Notes: a model not told the origin generated them from the letters alone. Shown: positions 44,173-53,798, counted from the first letter of the stretch. The stretch is DNA of 64,000 nucleotides from Pontimicrobium sp. SW4 (GCF_039954625.1 NZ_CP157199.1:310001-374000), one strand, 5' to 3'. Translations and numbers: made by a program.

Positions 44173-44652
44173 ATGAAAAAAGCGCAATACTTATCTATTA
44201 TGATTTTATTAATCATATTTTCATGTCAACAAAAAGAAAATCAAAAGCAAAAAGGGATTTTTAACATAGAAGCAATAAAACCAATAATCCAAAAGAATGG
44301 AGAGGTTTGGGGAAAGGCCTTAAGAAATAAAGATATATCCCTAATTTCTAACCTCTATGATCCTAAAGCACATTATTTACCAAATAAAGATGTAGCTCTG
44401 CATGGCAGAGAAGCTATTACAGAATATTGGAAAGCTTCAATGGATTTTCTAACTGATTTACAGTTGAGTATGGAATCGCTAGAGGGAACAAAAGAATTGT
44501 TATACGAAACAGGAAAAGGTATTGTTATGGTGCTCAATGAGAACGGAGTTATAGACACACTGAGTTTCAAATATGTAAATGTTTGGAAATTAAATAGTTC
44601 TGGAAAGTACAAAGTTGTTATTGACACTTTTAATGATAGTATAAAACAATAG
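44173..44652 (+). CDS. NTF2-like (DUF4440/SnoaL-type) lipoprotein
   Basis: 159 residues. Lipobox IIFSC near residue 17-21. The NTF2-like fold is indicated by the first helix EVWGKALRNKDISLISNLYDPKAHYLPN, GREAITEYWKASMDF, and the end strands FKYVNVWKLNSSGKYKVVID. No ligand is known. It follows the ankyrin gene after 9 bp. A deleted copy of this family lies at 48071-48270. Confidence 0.78.
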   Translation: MKKAQYLSIMILLIIFSCQQKENQKQKGIFNIEAIKPIIQKNGEVWGKALRNKDISLISNLYDPKAHYLPNKDVALHGREAITEYWKASMDFLTDLQLSMESLEGTKELLYETGKGIVMVLNENGVIDTLSFKYVNVWKLNSSGKYKVVIDTFNDSIKQ

Positions 44653-44680
44653 AATGCAACTAATCTAATTTAATCTTTTT

Positions 44681-45225
44681 ATGAAAAAATCAACTTTACT
44701 TTATATTCTATTACTCTTCATTAGTGTATCTAGTGTTACTCAAAATGCATTTAAAACTAAATCACTTAAAACAATTGATCAAGTAAGTTTTATGAAAGGA
44801 AATTGGAAAGGAGATGGCTGGATGATGATTAAAAAAGAACGTAAAAAATTTACTCAAAATGAAACAATCAGTTCGAGAATAGATAACAAAATTTTGATTA
44901 TTGATGGAATAGGGTATGGTATTAACAAGGGGCAAGAGACGAAAAAAGTTATTCATAATGCTTTTGGAGTAATTTCTTATAATGAAGAAAAAGAATGATG
45001 ACTATGCTTTCTTTTTCCTCAGCTGGTGACAAAATGGAAAATGAACTAAAATTAATTGGAGATAAAAAACTGGAATGGTCATTTAAAGATAAGAACGGAG
45101 GAGCAATACGTTTTAGAGAAGATTTTTCAGAAGATGGAGTATGGTTGGAACAAGGAGACTATTCTTTTGGTGGAATAAAATGGTTTCCCTTCTTTCAAAT
45201 GAAGTTGAAAAAGCAAAAAGAATAA
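44681..45225 (+). pseudogene. Frameshifted lipocalin-like secreted protein
   Basis: Two frames together make one family-like protein. The first (44681-44998) has a signal peptide and a lipocalin-type start (MKGNWKGDGWM ... HNAFGVISYNEEKE) and then stops. The second (44995-45225) supplies the rest (NELKLIGDKKLEWSF, IRFREDFSEDGVWLEQGDY, FFQMKL). The shift lies in GAAAAAGAATGATGAC around 44985-45000. Both halves match one known domain layout, so a single indel broke the gene. Confidence 0.72.
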
Positions 45226-45317
45226 AGAACCAAACGATTATAGTTAAATAAAATATTTCTTGAAAACTCGAACTAATAGTTAGCAGAGATAACCGATTAA
45301 ACAAAGCAAACAAAAAC

Positions 45318-45773
45318 ATGAAGCACATAACCTTAATTTTAATAATAATAGCATTTACTTCAATGGGATGCTTAAACAAGAGCAATCAAAGTGAACAAAT
45401 TTCGAAAAAGGATGTCGATCAGATGATCTCCAATTGGAAGCAGGCATTTATAAATAAGGACTATCAGCTTCTTGAATCTATTCTTGATAAAAGTTTTATT
45501 TATTCAGGGAGTAATGATGGTTCACTAACTAATAAAGAACAGATGGTAGAAAATCTTAAGAATGATAACTCAAATATGTTACCACCAGAATACTACGATA
45601 TTGTCATTAAGTATTTTGATGATATAGCCATCGTTAGAGCAAAAGAAACATTAAAGTTTATTGGTGAAAAAGGTGATACAGCAAAAATAAAACTCAGTTT
45701 TACAGATATTTATAAAAAGAAGGACGGAAAAGTTCTTACGCTCTCAACACATAGTTCTCCAATAACGGATTAA
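45318..45773 (+). CDS. NTF2-like (DUF4440-type) lipoprotein
   Basis: 151 residues. Lipobox SMGC at about 15-18. The NTF2-like core shows MISNWKQAFINKDYQLLESILDKSFIY, NKEQMVENL and TDIYKKKDGKVLTLSTHSSP. The ligand is unknown. It is one of three NTF2-like genes within 2.1 kb, which points to a local family expansion. Confidence 0.77.
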   Translation: MKHITLILIIIAFTSMGCLNKSNQSEQISKKDVDQMISNWKQAFINKDYQLLESILDKSFIYSGSNDGSLTNKEQMVENLKNDNSNMLPPEYYDIVIKYFDDIAIVRAKETLKFIGEKGDTAKIKLSFTDIYKKKDGKVLTLSTHSSPITD

Positions 45774-45798
45774 TAATTAAAACTTTAATACGATACAA

Positions 45799-46221
45799 AT
45801 GAAATCTATTTTATTAATAAGCTTTGTGCTATTTTTTTGTACAAACCTCTTCGCACAAGAATCAGAATTCACAAAAATTGAAACAACTTTAGATTATTAT
45901 TTAGATGGAGGTACTAATAATGATTTTGAAACTTTAAAGAAAGCCTTTCATTCAACAGCTACAATGAAGTTTGTAGGGGAAGAATATAAAGAAGTGAATG
46001 CAATTGATTTTTTCAAAAAAGGCATTAAGCCAGGTCCAAAACAAGAAAGAAAAACAAGAATAACTTCTATAAATATAACAGGAAATGCTGCTACTGCTCA
46101 ATTAGAAATTGAATACCAAACTTTTACATTTATTGACTATATGAGTTTATTGAAAATTGATGGTCAGTGGAAAATAGTGAGCAAGATCTTTTACAAAAGG
46201 ATGAGAAATGAAGGTGAATAG
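45799..46221 (+). CDS. NTF2-like, putative lumazine-binding type secreted protein
   Basis: 140 residues with a signal peptide ending NLFAQ. The core matches the Lumazine_bd_2 branch of NTF2-like folds: IETTLDYYLDGGTNNDFETLKKAFHSTA, FFKKGIKPGP and YMSLLKIDGQWKIVSKIFYK. The end overlaps the next gene by 14 bp, so the two are coupled. Confidence 0.78.
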   Translation: MKSILLISFVLFFCTNLFAQESEFTKIETTLDYYLDGGTNNDFETLKKAFHSTATMKFVGEEYKEVNAIDFFKKGIKPGPKQERKTRITSINITGNAATAQLEIEYQTFTFIDYMSLLKIDGQWKIVSKIFYKRMRNEGE

Positions 46222-46651
46222 TTTCCTTTTATTACTTGCTATAATTGGAGTGAGTTGTAGAAACAATATTGATCTTAAAAAAGATCAGCAAAAGTATATT
46301 CAAAAGCAAAGTTTAGAAGGCACGGTTTGGCAAATGGATTATTCAATGGAAATAAAGAAAGATACTACATTTCACCACGTACCTAAACATTGGGTTAGAA
46401 TAAAAACATTCACAAAAAACAGGTTCACATTTACTGGCTATGATTTTAATAAAAATGAAATCGCAGGAATGGGAGGAGGAACATTTACTCTAAAAGATTC
46501 TGTGTATGTTGAAAAGATTGAGTTCCATCATCAATCAGATTTTAATGGAACGGAATTTAAAGGAACCCTCTATTTTGATAGTCTATACCTTTATCAATTT
46601 GGAAAAGTAGGAGAACTGACTTTAAAGGAAAGATGGCATAGAATAGATTAA
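46208..46651 (+). CDS. Lipocalin-like lipoprotein
   Basis: 147 residues. Lipobox IGVSC at about 13-17. The beta-rich mature part has LEGTVWQMDYS at the start, KHWVRIKTFTKNRFTFTGYD and GKVGELTLKERWHRI at the end, the layout of Bacteroidota lipocalin-like domains (DUF4488-like). The ligand is unknown. It overlaps the upstream NTF2-like gene. Confidence 0.65.
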   Translation: MKVNSFLLLLAIIGVSCRNNIDLKKDQQKYIQKQSLEGTVWQMDYSMEIKKDTTFHHVPKHWVRIKTFTKNRFTFTGYDFNKNEIAGMGGGTFTLKDSVYVEKIEFHHQSDFNGTEFKGTLYFDSLYLYQFGKVGELTLKERWHRID

Positions 46652-46674
46652 GAATATTTACTCATTAATTCTAC

Positions 46675-47265
46675 ATGAAAGGTATAATAGCTGATAAATA
46701 CTTGCTTCCAATACGCGAACAGATTATAGATTTGATTCTACCAAATGCAGATGTTTTGGATTTTGGTTGTGGAAATGGTGATTTGCTTTTTAAACTATCG
46801 CATAAGATAAAAGAAGGAATAGGGTTTGATAATTCAAAGGCGTTGATTTCTTATGCAATGAAGAAAAAAGCATTAAATGGAATAAGTAATATTGATTTCA
46901 AACTAATAGATTTATGCAAAGATTCTTTTCCAAACAGATTGGTTAATTATTCAATAGCTAGTCTTTTTTTGCATGTCCTTTCTAAGAATGATGCTTATTT
47001 TCTACTAAAACAAATGATTAATATATCGGAGGTAACTATTGTATGCGGACTGAGTAAACCTGAAAATTTGAGACAGAGTTTTCTTTTATATATGGATCAG
47101 AAGTTTTCTGGTCATTATTCAAAATTTAAAGTATACAAAGAAAACAATTATATGGAAGGACTCTTAGAATCATTAAGTCATATATGCTATGAATCGTATT
47201 CAACTTTCGATCCCGTTATTAAAATTTATAAAATAACAAAACTTAATAAAATACAACTGTCATAA
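46675..47265 (+). CDS. Class I SAM-dependent methyltransferase
   Basis: 196 residues. Motif I VLDFGCGNGDLLFKL (about 24-38) binds SAM; the acidic residue is in GIGFDNSKAL. The later motifs are divergent (LRQSFLLYMDQKFSGHYSK). The substrate is unknown. It follows the lipocalin-like gene by 23 bp in the same direction. Confidence 0.78.
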   Translation: MKGIIADKYLLPIREQIIDLILPNADVLDFGCGNGDLLFKLSHKIKEGIGFDNSKALISYAMKKKALNGISNIDFKLIDLCKDSFPNRLVNYSIASLFLHVLSKNDAYFLLKQMINISEVTIVCGLSKPENLRQSFLLYMDQKFSGHYSKFKVYKENNYMEGLLESLSHICYESYSTFDPVIKIYKITKLNKIQLS

Positions 47266-47312
47266 AACAATGTATAAAAAGTAGTTATACTATGAATTAT
47301 AAAAAAAATATC

Positions 47313-47993
47313 ATGGAACAAAACAAAACATTTCTTAGAGCAACAGCAATTTGTTCTTTTCTTGGAGCTTTGACAACAATCCTATTAATTTTTCTTCCAA
47401 ACCCGGAAACTTTTAGTTTTGAGACAAGAACATTACTTTATAATAATAATCTTTATTTAAGTAAATTATGGATTCTTTACATTCATCCACAAGTAAATAT
47501 TTTAGCCATCTTCGGTATAGCATATCTAATACTCAAAAAGTATCCATTACAAATAATTTTTGGCACGTTCTTTCTGTTAATTTGGGCATATTCGGAAATG
47601 TCTCAACAATCACTACTAATTGATACATTAAACCAAATCTGGAGACCAGGTTATATTGAAGCAAATGATGGTGTTACAAGGAGTATATTTAAAACCCTAA
47701 TCAATGCTGCGAATGGTATTTCTGATAGTAAGTATTTCTTAGTCATTTATGGGTTTGGTATAGGTACTCTACTATATGGATTAGCATTTATTCATGAAAA
47801 AGGTTTAGGGAAGTGGATTGGGATTTCCTTTATCTTTATTGGAATCCTTAGTTTATCTTCATTTCTGCGCTATTACTTGGGGCTAGATACTCTAACTGGA
47901 ATTGTGAATTGGTGTTATGAATGGATTTATTCTTATCTGCAACCTCTAGTAAGAATAGCATTGGGTGTTTGGATTTTAAAGAGTATAAAATAA
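47313..47993 (+). CDS. Multi-pass membrane protein of unknown function
   Basis: 226 residues with about six membrane helices. MEQNKTFLRATAICSFLGAL opens the protein at ATG 47313; an ATG at 47292 is also in frame. I prefer 47313 because the truncated copy at 49676 begins MAQNK in the same way. I do not recognise a characterised family; the layout resembles DUF4386-type membrane proteins of Bacteroidota. Confidence 0.65.
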   Translation: MEQNKTFLRATAICSFLGALTTILLIFLPNPETFSFETRTLLYNNNLYLSKLWILYIHPQVNILAIFGIAYLILKKYPLQIIFGTFFLLIWAYSEMSQQSLLIDTLNQIWRPGYIEANDGVTRSIFKTLINAANGISDSKYFLVIYGFGIGTLLYGLAFIHEKGLGKWIGISFIFIGILSLSSFLRYYLGLDTLTGIVNWCYEWIYSYLQPLVRIALGVWILKSIK

Positions 47994-48070
47994 TTTTAGA
48001 TAAGCGGAACAGCATCTAACTTATGTTTTTTCTGTGAGACGTATAAAAAAACTTTGATAAATAAATTATT

Positions 48071-48270
48071 ATGAAAAACAATTATCTTTTTATAGTAGTG
48101 CTAATAGCGTTTACTAGCTGTAAAAAAAATGTAGATAAAAAAGATCAAGTAAATATCAAGAATTTCAATATTGAAGCTTTAAAATATAAGTATGTAAATG
48201 TTTGGAGGTTTAATAAAGATGGAGATATAGGATTGTAGTTGATGTTTTTAATAATTTAAAAAATGAATAA
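48071..48270 (+). pseudogene. NTF2-like lipoprotein with internal deletion and frameshift
   Basis: The frame from ATG 48071 encodes a signal and lipobox (FTSC), then NIKNFNIEALK, which matches the start of the gene at 44173 (GIFNIEAIK), and then jumps to YKYVNVWRFNKDG, matching its end (FKYVNVWKLNSSG). About 95 residues between are missing. A frameshift near 48224 ends the frame at 48238, while the shifted frame continues YRIVVDVFNNLKNE to 48270. It overlaps the DoxX start. Confidence 0.72.
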
Positions 48271-48703
48271 TATATTTAAAAGCTTAGAAAGAGTAGTAGT
48301 AGGCAAAAATTATTTAGGAGTTTTATTTATTCGGCTTGCTTTTGGTTTTCACTTATTATACTATTCATGTAGTGATGTGATAAATTTATCTGCTGGAGAT
48401 AATGCTGAGTGGCTAGGTTCATTAGGCGTTCCTTTTCCTTTTTTTGCATCTTGGCTATATATTCTAGCGCAATTTTTTGGTGGGGTTTTATTAATTATAG
48501 GTTTTAAGACAAGATTGATTTCTATTCCTTTAATTGTAACATTCTTAGTAGCATTCTTTTTGGTACATGCTGCTGACCCTTATAAAGATTCGTTTCAGGC
48601 TATACAAATGTTAGCTATTTCTTTTTTCTTTTTGTTCAACGGTTCTGGAAAATTATCATTGGATGATTACTTAAAAAGCAAAATAAATGGAAAAGAAGTA
48701 TAA
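48263..48703 (+). CDS. DoxX-family membrane protein
   Basis: 146 residues with four membrane helices. The first helix GVLFIRLAFGFHLLYYS, then GVPFPFFASWLYILAQFFGGVLLIIGFKTR and DSFQAIQMLAISFFFLFNGSGKLSLDDYL match the DoxX family. Some members take part in quinone or thiol oxidation; the role here is open. Its last 51 bases are repeated at 49757. Confidence 0.82.
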   Translation: MNNIFKSLERVVVGKNYLGVLFIRLAFGFHLLYYSCSDVINLSAGDNAEWLGSLGVPFPFFASWLYILAQFFGGVLLIIGFKTRLISIPLIVTFLVAFFLVHAADPYKDSFQAIQMLAISFFFLFNGSGKLSLDDYLKSKINGKEV

Positions 48704-48706
48704 AAG
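48653..48706 (+). repeat. 54-bp direct repeat, copy 1 (end of doxX)
   Basis: Identical to 49757-49810 except for one base (G at 48661, A at 49765). It covers the last codons of the DoxX gene and, in another frame, the first codons of the downstream 224-residue membrane protein family. Confidence 0.9.
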
Positions 48707-48708
48707 AT

Positions 48709-49641
48709 ATGAATAAAATACGATTAATAATATCCTTCCTGGCATTATCTATTATAATGGGATGCAATCAAAAAGAAGCTCAAAATAAATCAGCACAATT
48801 ATCTTCTCTAGCTTCAAAAGAAGTAATGATTCTTGGTGTATATCATTTCAATAATCCAGGAATGGATACCTATAATATGGAAGTTGATGATTATTCTACA
48901 AAAAAAAGACAGGCTGAGATCCAAGAAGTTGTTAATCTGTTAGCAAAAAATAGGCCAAATAAAATATTTGTAGAATTCTTACCAAGCCAACAAGCCAAAC
49001 TAGATAGTTTGTTTACTCTATATGCAGATAATCGTTTATCATTAAAAGATATTAATGGTGGGCAGAATGAGGTATATCAATTAGGATTTCGGTTAGCAAA
49101 ACAATTGGGTATTAAAGAAATTTTAGCAGTAGACCATCATGGAGTATATTTAGGGTCATATGTGGATTTCATTGCAGACACGCTTTTAATAAAATCATAT
49201 CAAGATTATAGTGTAGATTACAAACAACAAATAGAAAAACGACAAAAAAGCTTTACTAAAAATACGGTAAAAGAAAATTTCATTTATCTAAATGATTGGC
49301 AGCAAATTTTAAATAATCACAACTATTACAACAACGTAGCGATTACCGTAAAAGACACTTCAAGTGTTATGTTTAGTTATAAAGAAATGGAAAAGGAAAT
49401 TGATGGACTACCTTATCAAATGCGTTCTTTTGATTTCAATAACATCGGTGTAGAACTTGTAACTGAATGGTATAAGCGGAATCTATTCATATACCGTAAC
49501 ATCCTTGAGAAAACGGAAGAAGGTGATAGAGTTTTAATAATTTTCGGTAGCGGACACGTAAGGTATTTAAAACAATTCTTTGACGACAATCCTGAGTTTA
49601 ATATTACAGATACGAATAGCTTTTTGAACAATGAAAAATAG
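48709..49641 (+). CDS. DUF5694 lipoprotein (TraB/GumN-like)
   Basis: 310 residues. Lipobox IIMGC at about 15-19. MILGVYHFNNPGMD, NKIFVEFLPSQ, ILAVDHHG and the end VLIIFGSGHVRYLKQFF follow the DUF5694 layout, related to TraB/GumN (haem-pocket or metallopeptidase-like) folds. No function is proven. It lies between the two copies of a 54-bp direct repeat and may have come in with it. Confidence 0.8.
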   Translation: MNKIRLIISFLALSIIMGCNQKEAQNKSAQLSSLASKEVMILGVYHFNNPGMDTYNMEVDDYSTKKRQAEIQEVVNLLAKNRPNKIFVEFLPSQQAKLDSLFTLYADNRLSLKDINGGQNEVYQLGFRLAKQLGIKEILAVDHHGVYLGSYVDFIADTLLIKSYQDYSVDYKQQIEKRQKSFTKNTVKENFIYLNDWQQILNNHNYYNNVAITVKDTSSVMFSYKEMEKEIDGLPYQMRSFDFNNIGVELVTEWYKRNLFIYRNILEKTEEGDRVLIIFGSGHVRYLKQFFDDNPEFNITDTNSFLNNEK

Positions 49642-49675
49642 CTAAGGGCAACAGAATATAAATAACATATATATT

Positions 49676-49807
49676 ATGGCACAAAATAAAAACATTAAAC
49701 CCTTTTTGAAAGCAACCGTACAATTAAATATATTAGCTGCTTTTGGTGTAGCACATTTATCATTAGATGATTACTTAAAAAGCAAAATAAATGGAAAAGA
49801 AGTATAA
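49676..49807 (+). pseudogene. Truncated chimeric membrane-protein remnant
   Basis: 43 codons. The first 26 (MAQNKNIKPFLKATVQLNIL) resemble the start of the membrane protein at 47313 (MEQNKTFLRATA). The rest is the DoxX C terminus (LSLDDYLKSK, GKEV) supplied by copy 2 of the 54-bp repeat. It is a fusion of two gene ends at a recombination point. Confidence 0.65.
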
Positions 49808-49810
49808 AAG
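49757..49810 (+). repeat. 54-bp direct repeat, copy 2 (start of the 224-residue gene)
   Basis: 53 of 54 bases match 48653-48706, 1104 bp upstream. It contains the ATG (49791) of the following gene. Confidence 0.9.
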
Positions 49811-50465
49811 TATACATATCTTTTTCATCATTATATTGGCATTAGTTCCAATAGGTTTCAAAAGATATTTTATAAAACTATTTAATGAAGAAAGCATAAA
49901 CAACATTCTTCATATTCATACTTTGGTAATGGGTATATGGTGTTTGTTATTAATCATTCAACCAATTTTAATAAGAAAAAGAAAAAATAAAGCACATAAG
50001 TTAATAGGCAAACTATCGTATTTATTTTTTCCTTTAGTTGTTTATACAATTTGTATGATTATTGTTTATTCATTTGAAAGAATGAAGACTCATTTATCTC
50101 TTGATGAAAATCTAAGTCAGCTATTTTTACCTATATCTCAACTATTCCTGTTTGTCTTATTTTACATATTGGCTATGCTGAATGTAAAAAAACTAAAAAT
50201 TCATATGCGCTATATAATAGTATCTTCTGTTGCTCTTTTTGGACCAACCATTGGACGAATAGATTTTGGGCTTGATAGCTTTAATGCTGACTTATGGTTT
50301 ATGGATTTATGCCTTGTAGCATTTCTTATATATGATACCTATTATAAGAAAGACTATAAACCTTATTTAGTAGGATGTATTTTATTTTTTTTAATGCATA
50401 TTGGAAGCATTTGGTTTTCAGATACTTATTTGTGGAGGGAAGGGGCTAAAATTATTTTGATGTAA
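49791..50465 (+). CDS. Multi-pass membrane protein of unknown function
   Basis: 224 residues with about six to seven membrane helices (IFFIIILALVPIGF, LVMGIWCLLLIIQPILI, LSYLFFPLVVYTICMIIVY and others). HIHTLVMG and NKAHKLIGKLSYLFFP contain His residues typical of small haem- or quinone-linked membrane families, but I do not recognise one firmly. The start lies in copy 2 of the 54-bp repeat; copy 1 has the same start codon followed quickly by a stop. Confidence 0.65.
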   Translation: MEKKYKSIHIFFIIILALVPIGFKRYFIKLFNEESINNILHIHTLVMGIWCLLLIIQPILIRKRKNKAHKLIGKLSYLFFPLVVYTICMIIVYSFERMKTHLSLDENLSQLFLPISQLFLFVLFYILAMLNVKKLKIHMRYIIVSSVALFGPTIGRIDFGLDSFNADLWFMDLCLVAFLIYDTYYKKDYKPYLVGCILFFLMHIGSIWFSDTYLWREGAKIILM

Positions 50466-50489
50466 TTTAAATAAAAAGAACTTAATGAC

Positions 50490-51061
50490 ATGGATAAAAA
50501 AGTACTAGTTTCGGTTATATTAGGAACATTATTATTGTTTTTATGGAATGTCATTTCTTGGATGGCATTGCCTTTTCATACAAAAACATTAAAAACGATA
50601 CCTGAGAGTGTAATTTAAACAAATGTTTTGAAAAACGAAATACCCGAAAGTGGTGTTTATCATTATCCTGGGTTACCCAAAAATCAATCTCAAATAGAAA
50701 TTGATAAAATTAAAAATAAACTAAAACAAGATCCAAGAATAACTTTAATGGTTTATGTAAAAGAACCTACTCAGCTATTTAATAGTAAAACATTTGTATT
50801 TAGCTTATTAATCAATTTAGTAACCGTAATTTTTTCCATATTTATTATTTCAAGAATGACTATTAAGAATCGGAAAAACATTTTTAGTGTAACTTTATTT
50901 TTAGGGCTTTTAACTGTAATTATGAGTGATATTAGTTTAATGAATTGGTTTATGTTTCCTGCCAGTTATACATTAGTAAATGCATTCGATAAAATAGTTT
51001 CGTTTGGATTATTAGGCCTTCTATTTACTTTTTACACATTTAAAAATAGAAATCATGCTTG

Positions 51062-51062
<1 letters not shown>
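50490..51062 (+). pseudogene. Membrane protein gene with in-frame TAA
   Basis: One frame runs from ATG 50490 to TGA 51062, broken only by TAA at 50616-50618. Before it: MDKKVLVSVILGTLLLFLWN with WMALPFH. After it: IPESGVYHYPGLP, RITLMVYV, FVFSLLINLVTVIFS and SDISLMNWFMFP. Together these make one 190-codon protein of a Bacteroidota family with three to four membrane helices. A single C-to-T change of a CAA codon would explain the stop. Otherwise translation might restart at TTG 50628. Confidence 0.7.
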
Positions 51063-51657
<595 letters not shown>

Positions 51658-51756
51658 TCGCTAAATGCGGATGCAAATATATATCCTATTTTATTATTCC
51701 GCAAAATAAAAAGATATAAAAAATGGTTTTGTAAATTTACACCTTTTATTTTTCAG

Positions 51757-52488
51757 ATGAATTTAATTATTGATGTAGGTAATACTAGTGTGAAACTTGC
51801 TGTTTTTCAAGATAGTGTAATAGTCCATAAAGAGACTATTGACTTAGATGATATTGAAATTAAAATAGAAAGACTCTTAAAAAAGTATGAGCTTTTAGAT
51901 AAATCCATTATATCTTCAGTAGGTAATTTAAGTCAACAACAGCTTACAAACATTACCAAACAACTTAAAACGATTGTTTTAAGCTCGGATACCAAAATTC
52001 CATTTAAAAATAAATATAAAACACCAAGCACATTAGGCGTCGATAGAATAGCGTTAGTAAGCGCATCTGTGCTAAAATATCCTAAAAAAAATGTATTAAT
52101 TATTGATGCTGGAACCTGTATTACCTACGATTTTATTAATAAAAAAAATGAATATTTTGGGGGAGCCATATCACCTGGTATTTCAACTCGTTACAATTCA
52201 CTAAATAATTTAACAGCCAACTTACCGTTATTGAAAAGAAAAGCACCAAAAAAATTAATTGGTAATTCTTCAAAAGAATCTATTCATTCGGGGGTTATTA
52301 ATGGAATTTTAATGGAAATTGATGGAATTGTTAAAAAATACCATAGAAAATATAAAGATTTAACAGTTATTTTAACAGGAGGAGACTCAGATTTCTTGTC
52401 AAAGCGATTAAAAAGTAGCATATTTGCGAACTCAAATTTTCTATTAGAAGGTTTGAATTTCATATTAGAATTTAACTTAAACGAATGA
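51757..52488 (+). CDS. coaX: Type III pantothenate kinase
   Basis: 243 residues. The phosphate motif DVGNTSVK at 6-13, DRIALVSA near 90, DAGTCITYDF and GGAISPGISTR are all present. It makes phosphopantothenate, the first step to coenzyme A, with the type III fold. The stop overlaps the ATG of the next gene in ATGA, and four genes follow in the same direction. Confidence 0.93.
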   Translation: MNLIIDVGNTSVKLAVFQDSVIVHKETIDLDDIEIKIERLLKKYELLDKSIISSVGNLSQQQLTNITKQLKTIVLSSDTKIPFKNKYKTPSTLGVDRIALVSASVLKYPKKNVLIIDAGTCITYDFINKKNEYFGGAISPGISTRYNSLNNLTANLPLLKRKAPKKLIGNSSKESIHSGVINGILMEIDGIVKKYHRKYKDLTVILTGGDSDFLSKRLKSSIFANSNFLLEGLNFILEFNLNE

Positions 52489-53783
52489 TAAAACAACTTT
52501 GTTTAATATTTATAGCGTTTTTAGCATTAAATATTCATGCTCAAGAAGGAACTACCTCGCCATATTCATTTTATGGCTTAGGAAGTTTGAAATTTAAAGG
52601 TACAACCGAAAACGTGAGTATGGGAGGTTTAAGTATTTTTACAGATAGTATTCATGTTAATTTGCGCAATCCAGCATCGTATGCGGGAAGGTTATTTACA
52701 GAAAGCGGTGAAGGGCATTATGTGAAGTTTGCAGTTGGAGGTAGTAGCTCAAATACAACATTAAAAACTAATTCTGCATCTGATAAAGATGACGCAATAA
52801 CTTTCGATTATCTAGCTTTATCAATTCCTATGGGTAGACTAGGTATGGGTTTTGGTTTAATGCCTTACACGTCGGTTGGATATAAATTGCAGTCCATTAG
52901 AGACGAAGATATTTTGGATTATAGATATAGTGGCGAAGGAGGTGTAAATAAAGCATTTTTGGGGATAGGATATTTAATAACTAAAGATTTAAGATTTGGT
53001 GCAGATGCAAACTATAATTTTGGAAATATTAGAAATAATGTCTTAAATTTTAGATATGATGATGAAGGAAATCCTCTGCAATACCATAGTCGAGAAGTGA
53101 ATAGGTCAGACTTAAGTGGATTGAATTTTAACTTCGGACTTACATATACACCAATGATTTCTGAGAAGTTACAGCTAACATCTTCAATTACGTTTTCTCC
53201 CAAAGCTGATTTAACCTCTACAAATCAAAGAACATTTGCAAGTGTAGTAATTAATTCGACTGGTCAAGAATTTGTTGTTAATGAAATAGAAATGGATCTT
53301 GAAGCTCAAGGATTAGACAAAACAGTATTGTCATTGCCAACTAAAACAGCTATCGGAGCTGGTATTGGACAACCTAGAAAATGGTTTTTAGGAGCTGAGT
53401 ATACAATGTTAAAAACCAGTGAGTTCTCGAATGAAATTTTCAGTTTTGACAATGCTACTTACGTAGATGCTTCAACAATTTCGGTTGGAGGATTTTTAGT
53501 GCCACAATACAATTCCTTTAGTTATTGGAAAAGAACGGTTTATAGAGCGGGAATTAGATTTGAAAACACAGGATTAAAAATAGCAAATGAATCAATAAGC
53601 GAGTTTGGCATGTCTTTTGGTGTAGGATTACCAGTTGGAGATGTGTTTTCAAATGTAAATATTGGAATTGAAGTTGGACAACGCGGAACAATTAACCAAA
53701 ATTTAGTAAAAGAAAATTTTGTAAATTTCCAGCTTAGCCTATCATTAAATGATTTATGGTTTGAAAAAAGAAAATTTAACTAA
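52485..53783 (+). CDS. Outer-membrane beta-barrel protein
   Basis: 432 residues with a signal peptide ending IHAQ. After YSFYGLGSLKFKG and VSMGGLSI, repeated alternating strands follow to the end LSLSLNDLWFEKRKFN. The layout resembles FadL/OmpP1-like or PorV-like barrels of Bacteroidota; I cannot choose between them. It is coupled to coaX by a 4-bp overlap. Confidence 0.75.
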   Translation: MIKQLCLIFIAFLALNIHAQEGTTSPYSFYGLGSLKFKGTTENVSMGGLSIFTDSIHVNLRNPASYAGRLFTESGEGHYVKFAVGGSSSNTTLKTNSASDKDDAITFDYLALSIPMGRLGMGFGLMPYTSVGYKLQSIRDEDILDYRYSGEGGVNKAFLGIGYLITKDLRFGADANYNFGNIRNNVLNFRYDDEGNPLQYHSREVNRSDLSGLNFNFGLTYTPMISEKLQLTSSITFSPKADLTSTNQRTFASVVINSTGQEFVVNEIEMDLEAQGLDKTVLSLPTKTAIGAGIGQPRKWFLGAEYTMLKTSEFSNEIFSFDNATYVDASTISVGGFLVPQYNSFSYWKRTVYRAGIRFENTGLKIANESISEFGMSFGVGLPVGDVFSNVNIGIEVGQRGTINQNLVKENFVNFQLSLSLNDLWFEKRKFN

Positions 53784-53798
53784 TTAATAACTAGAATT

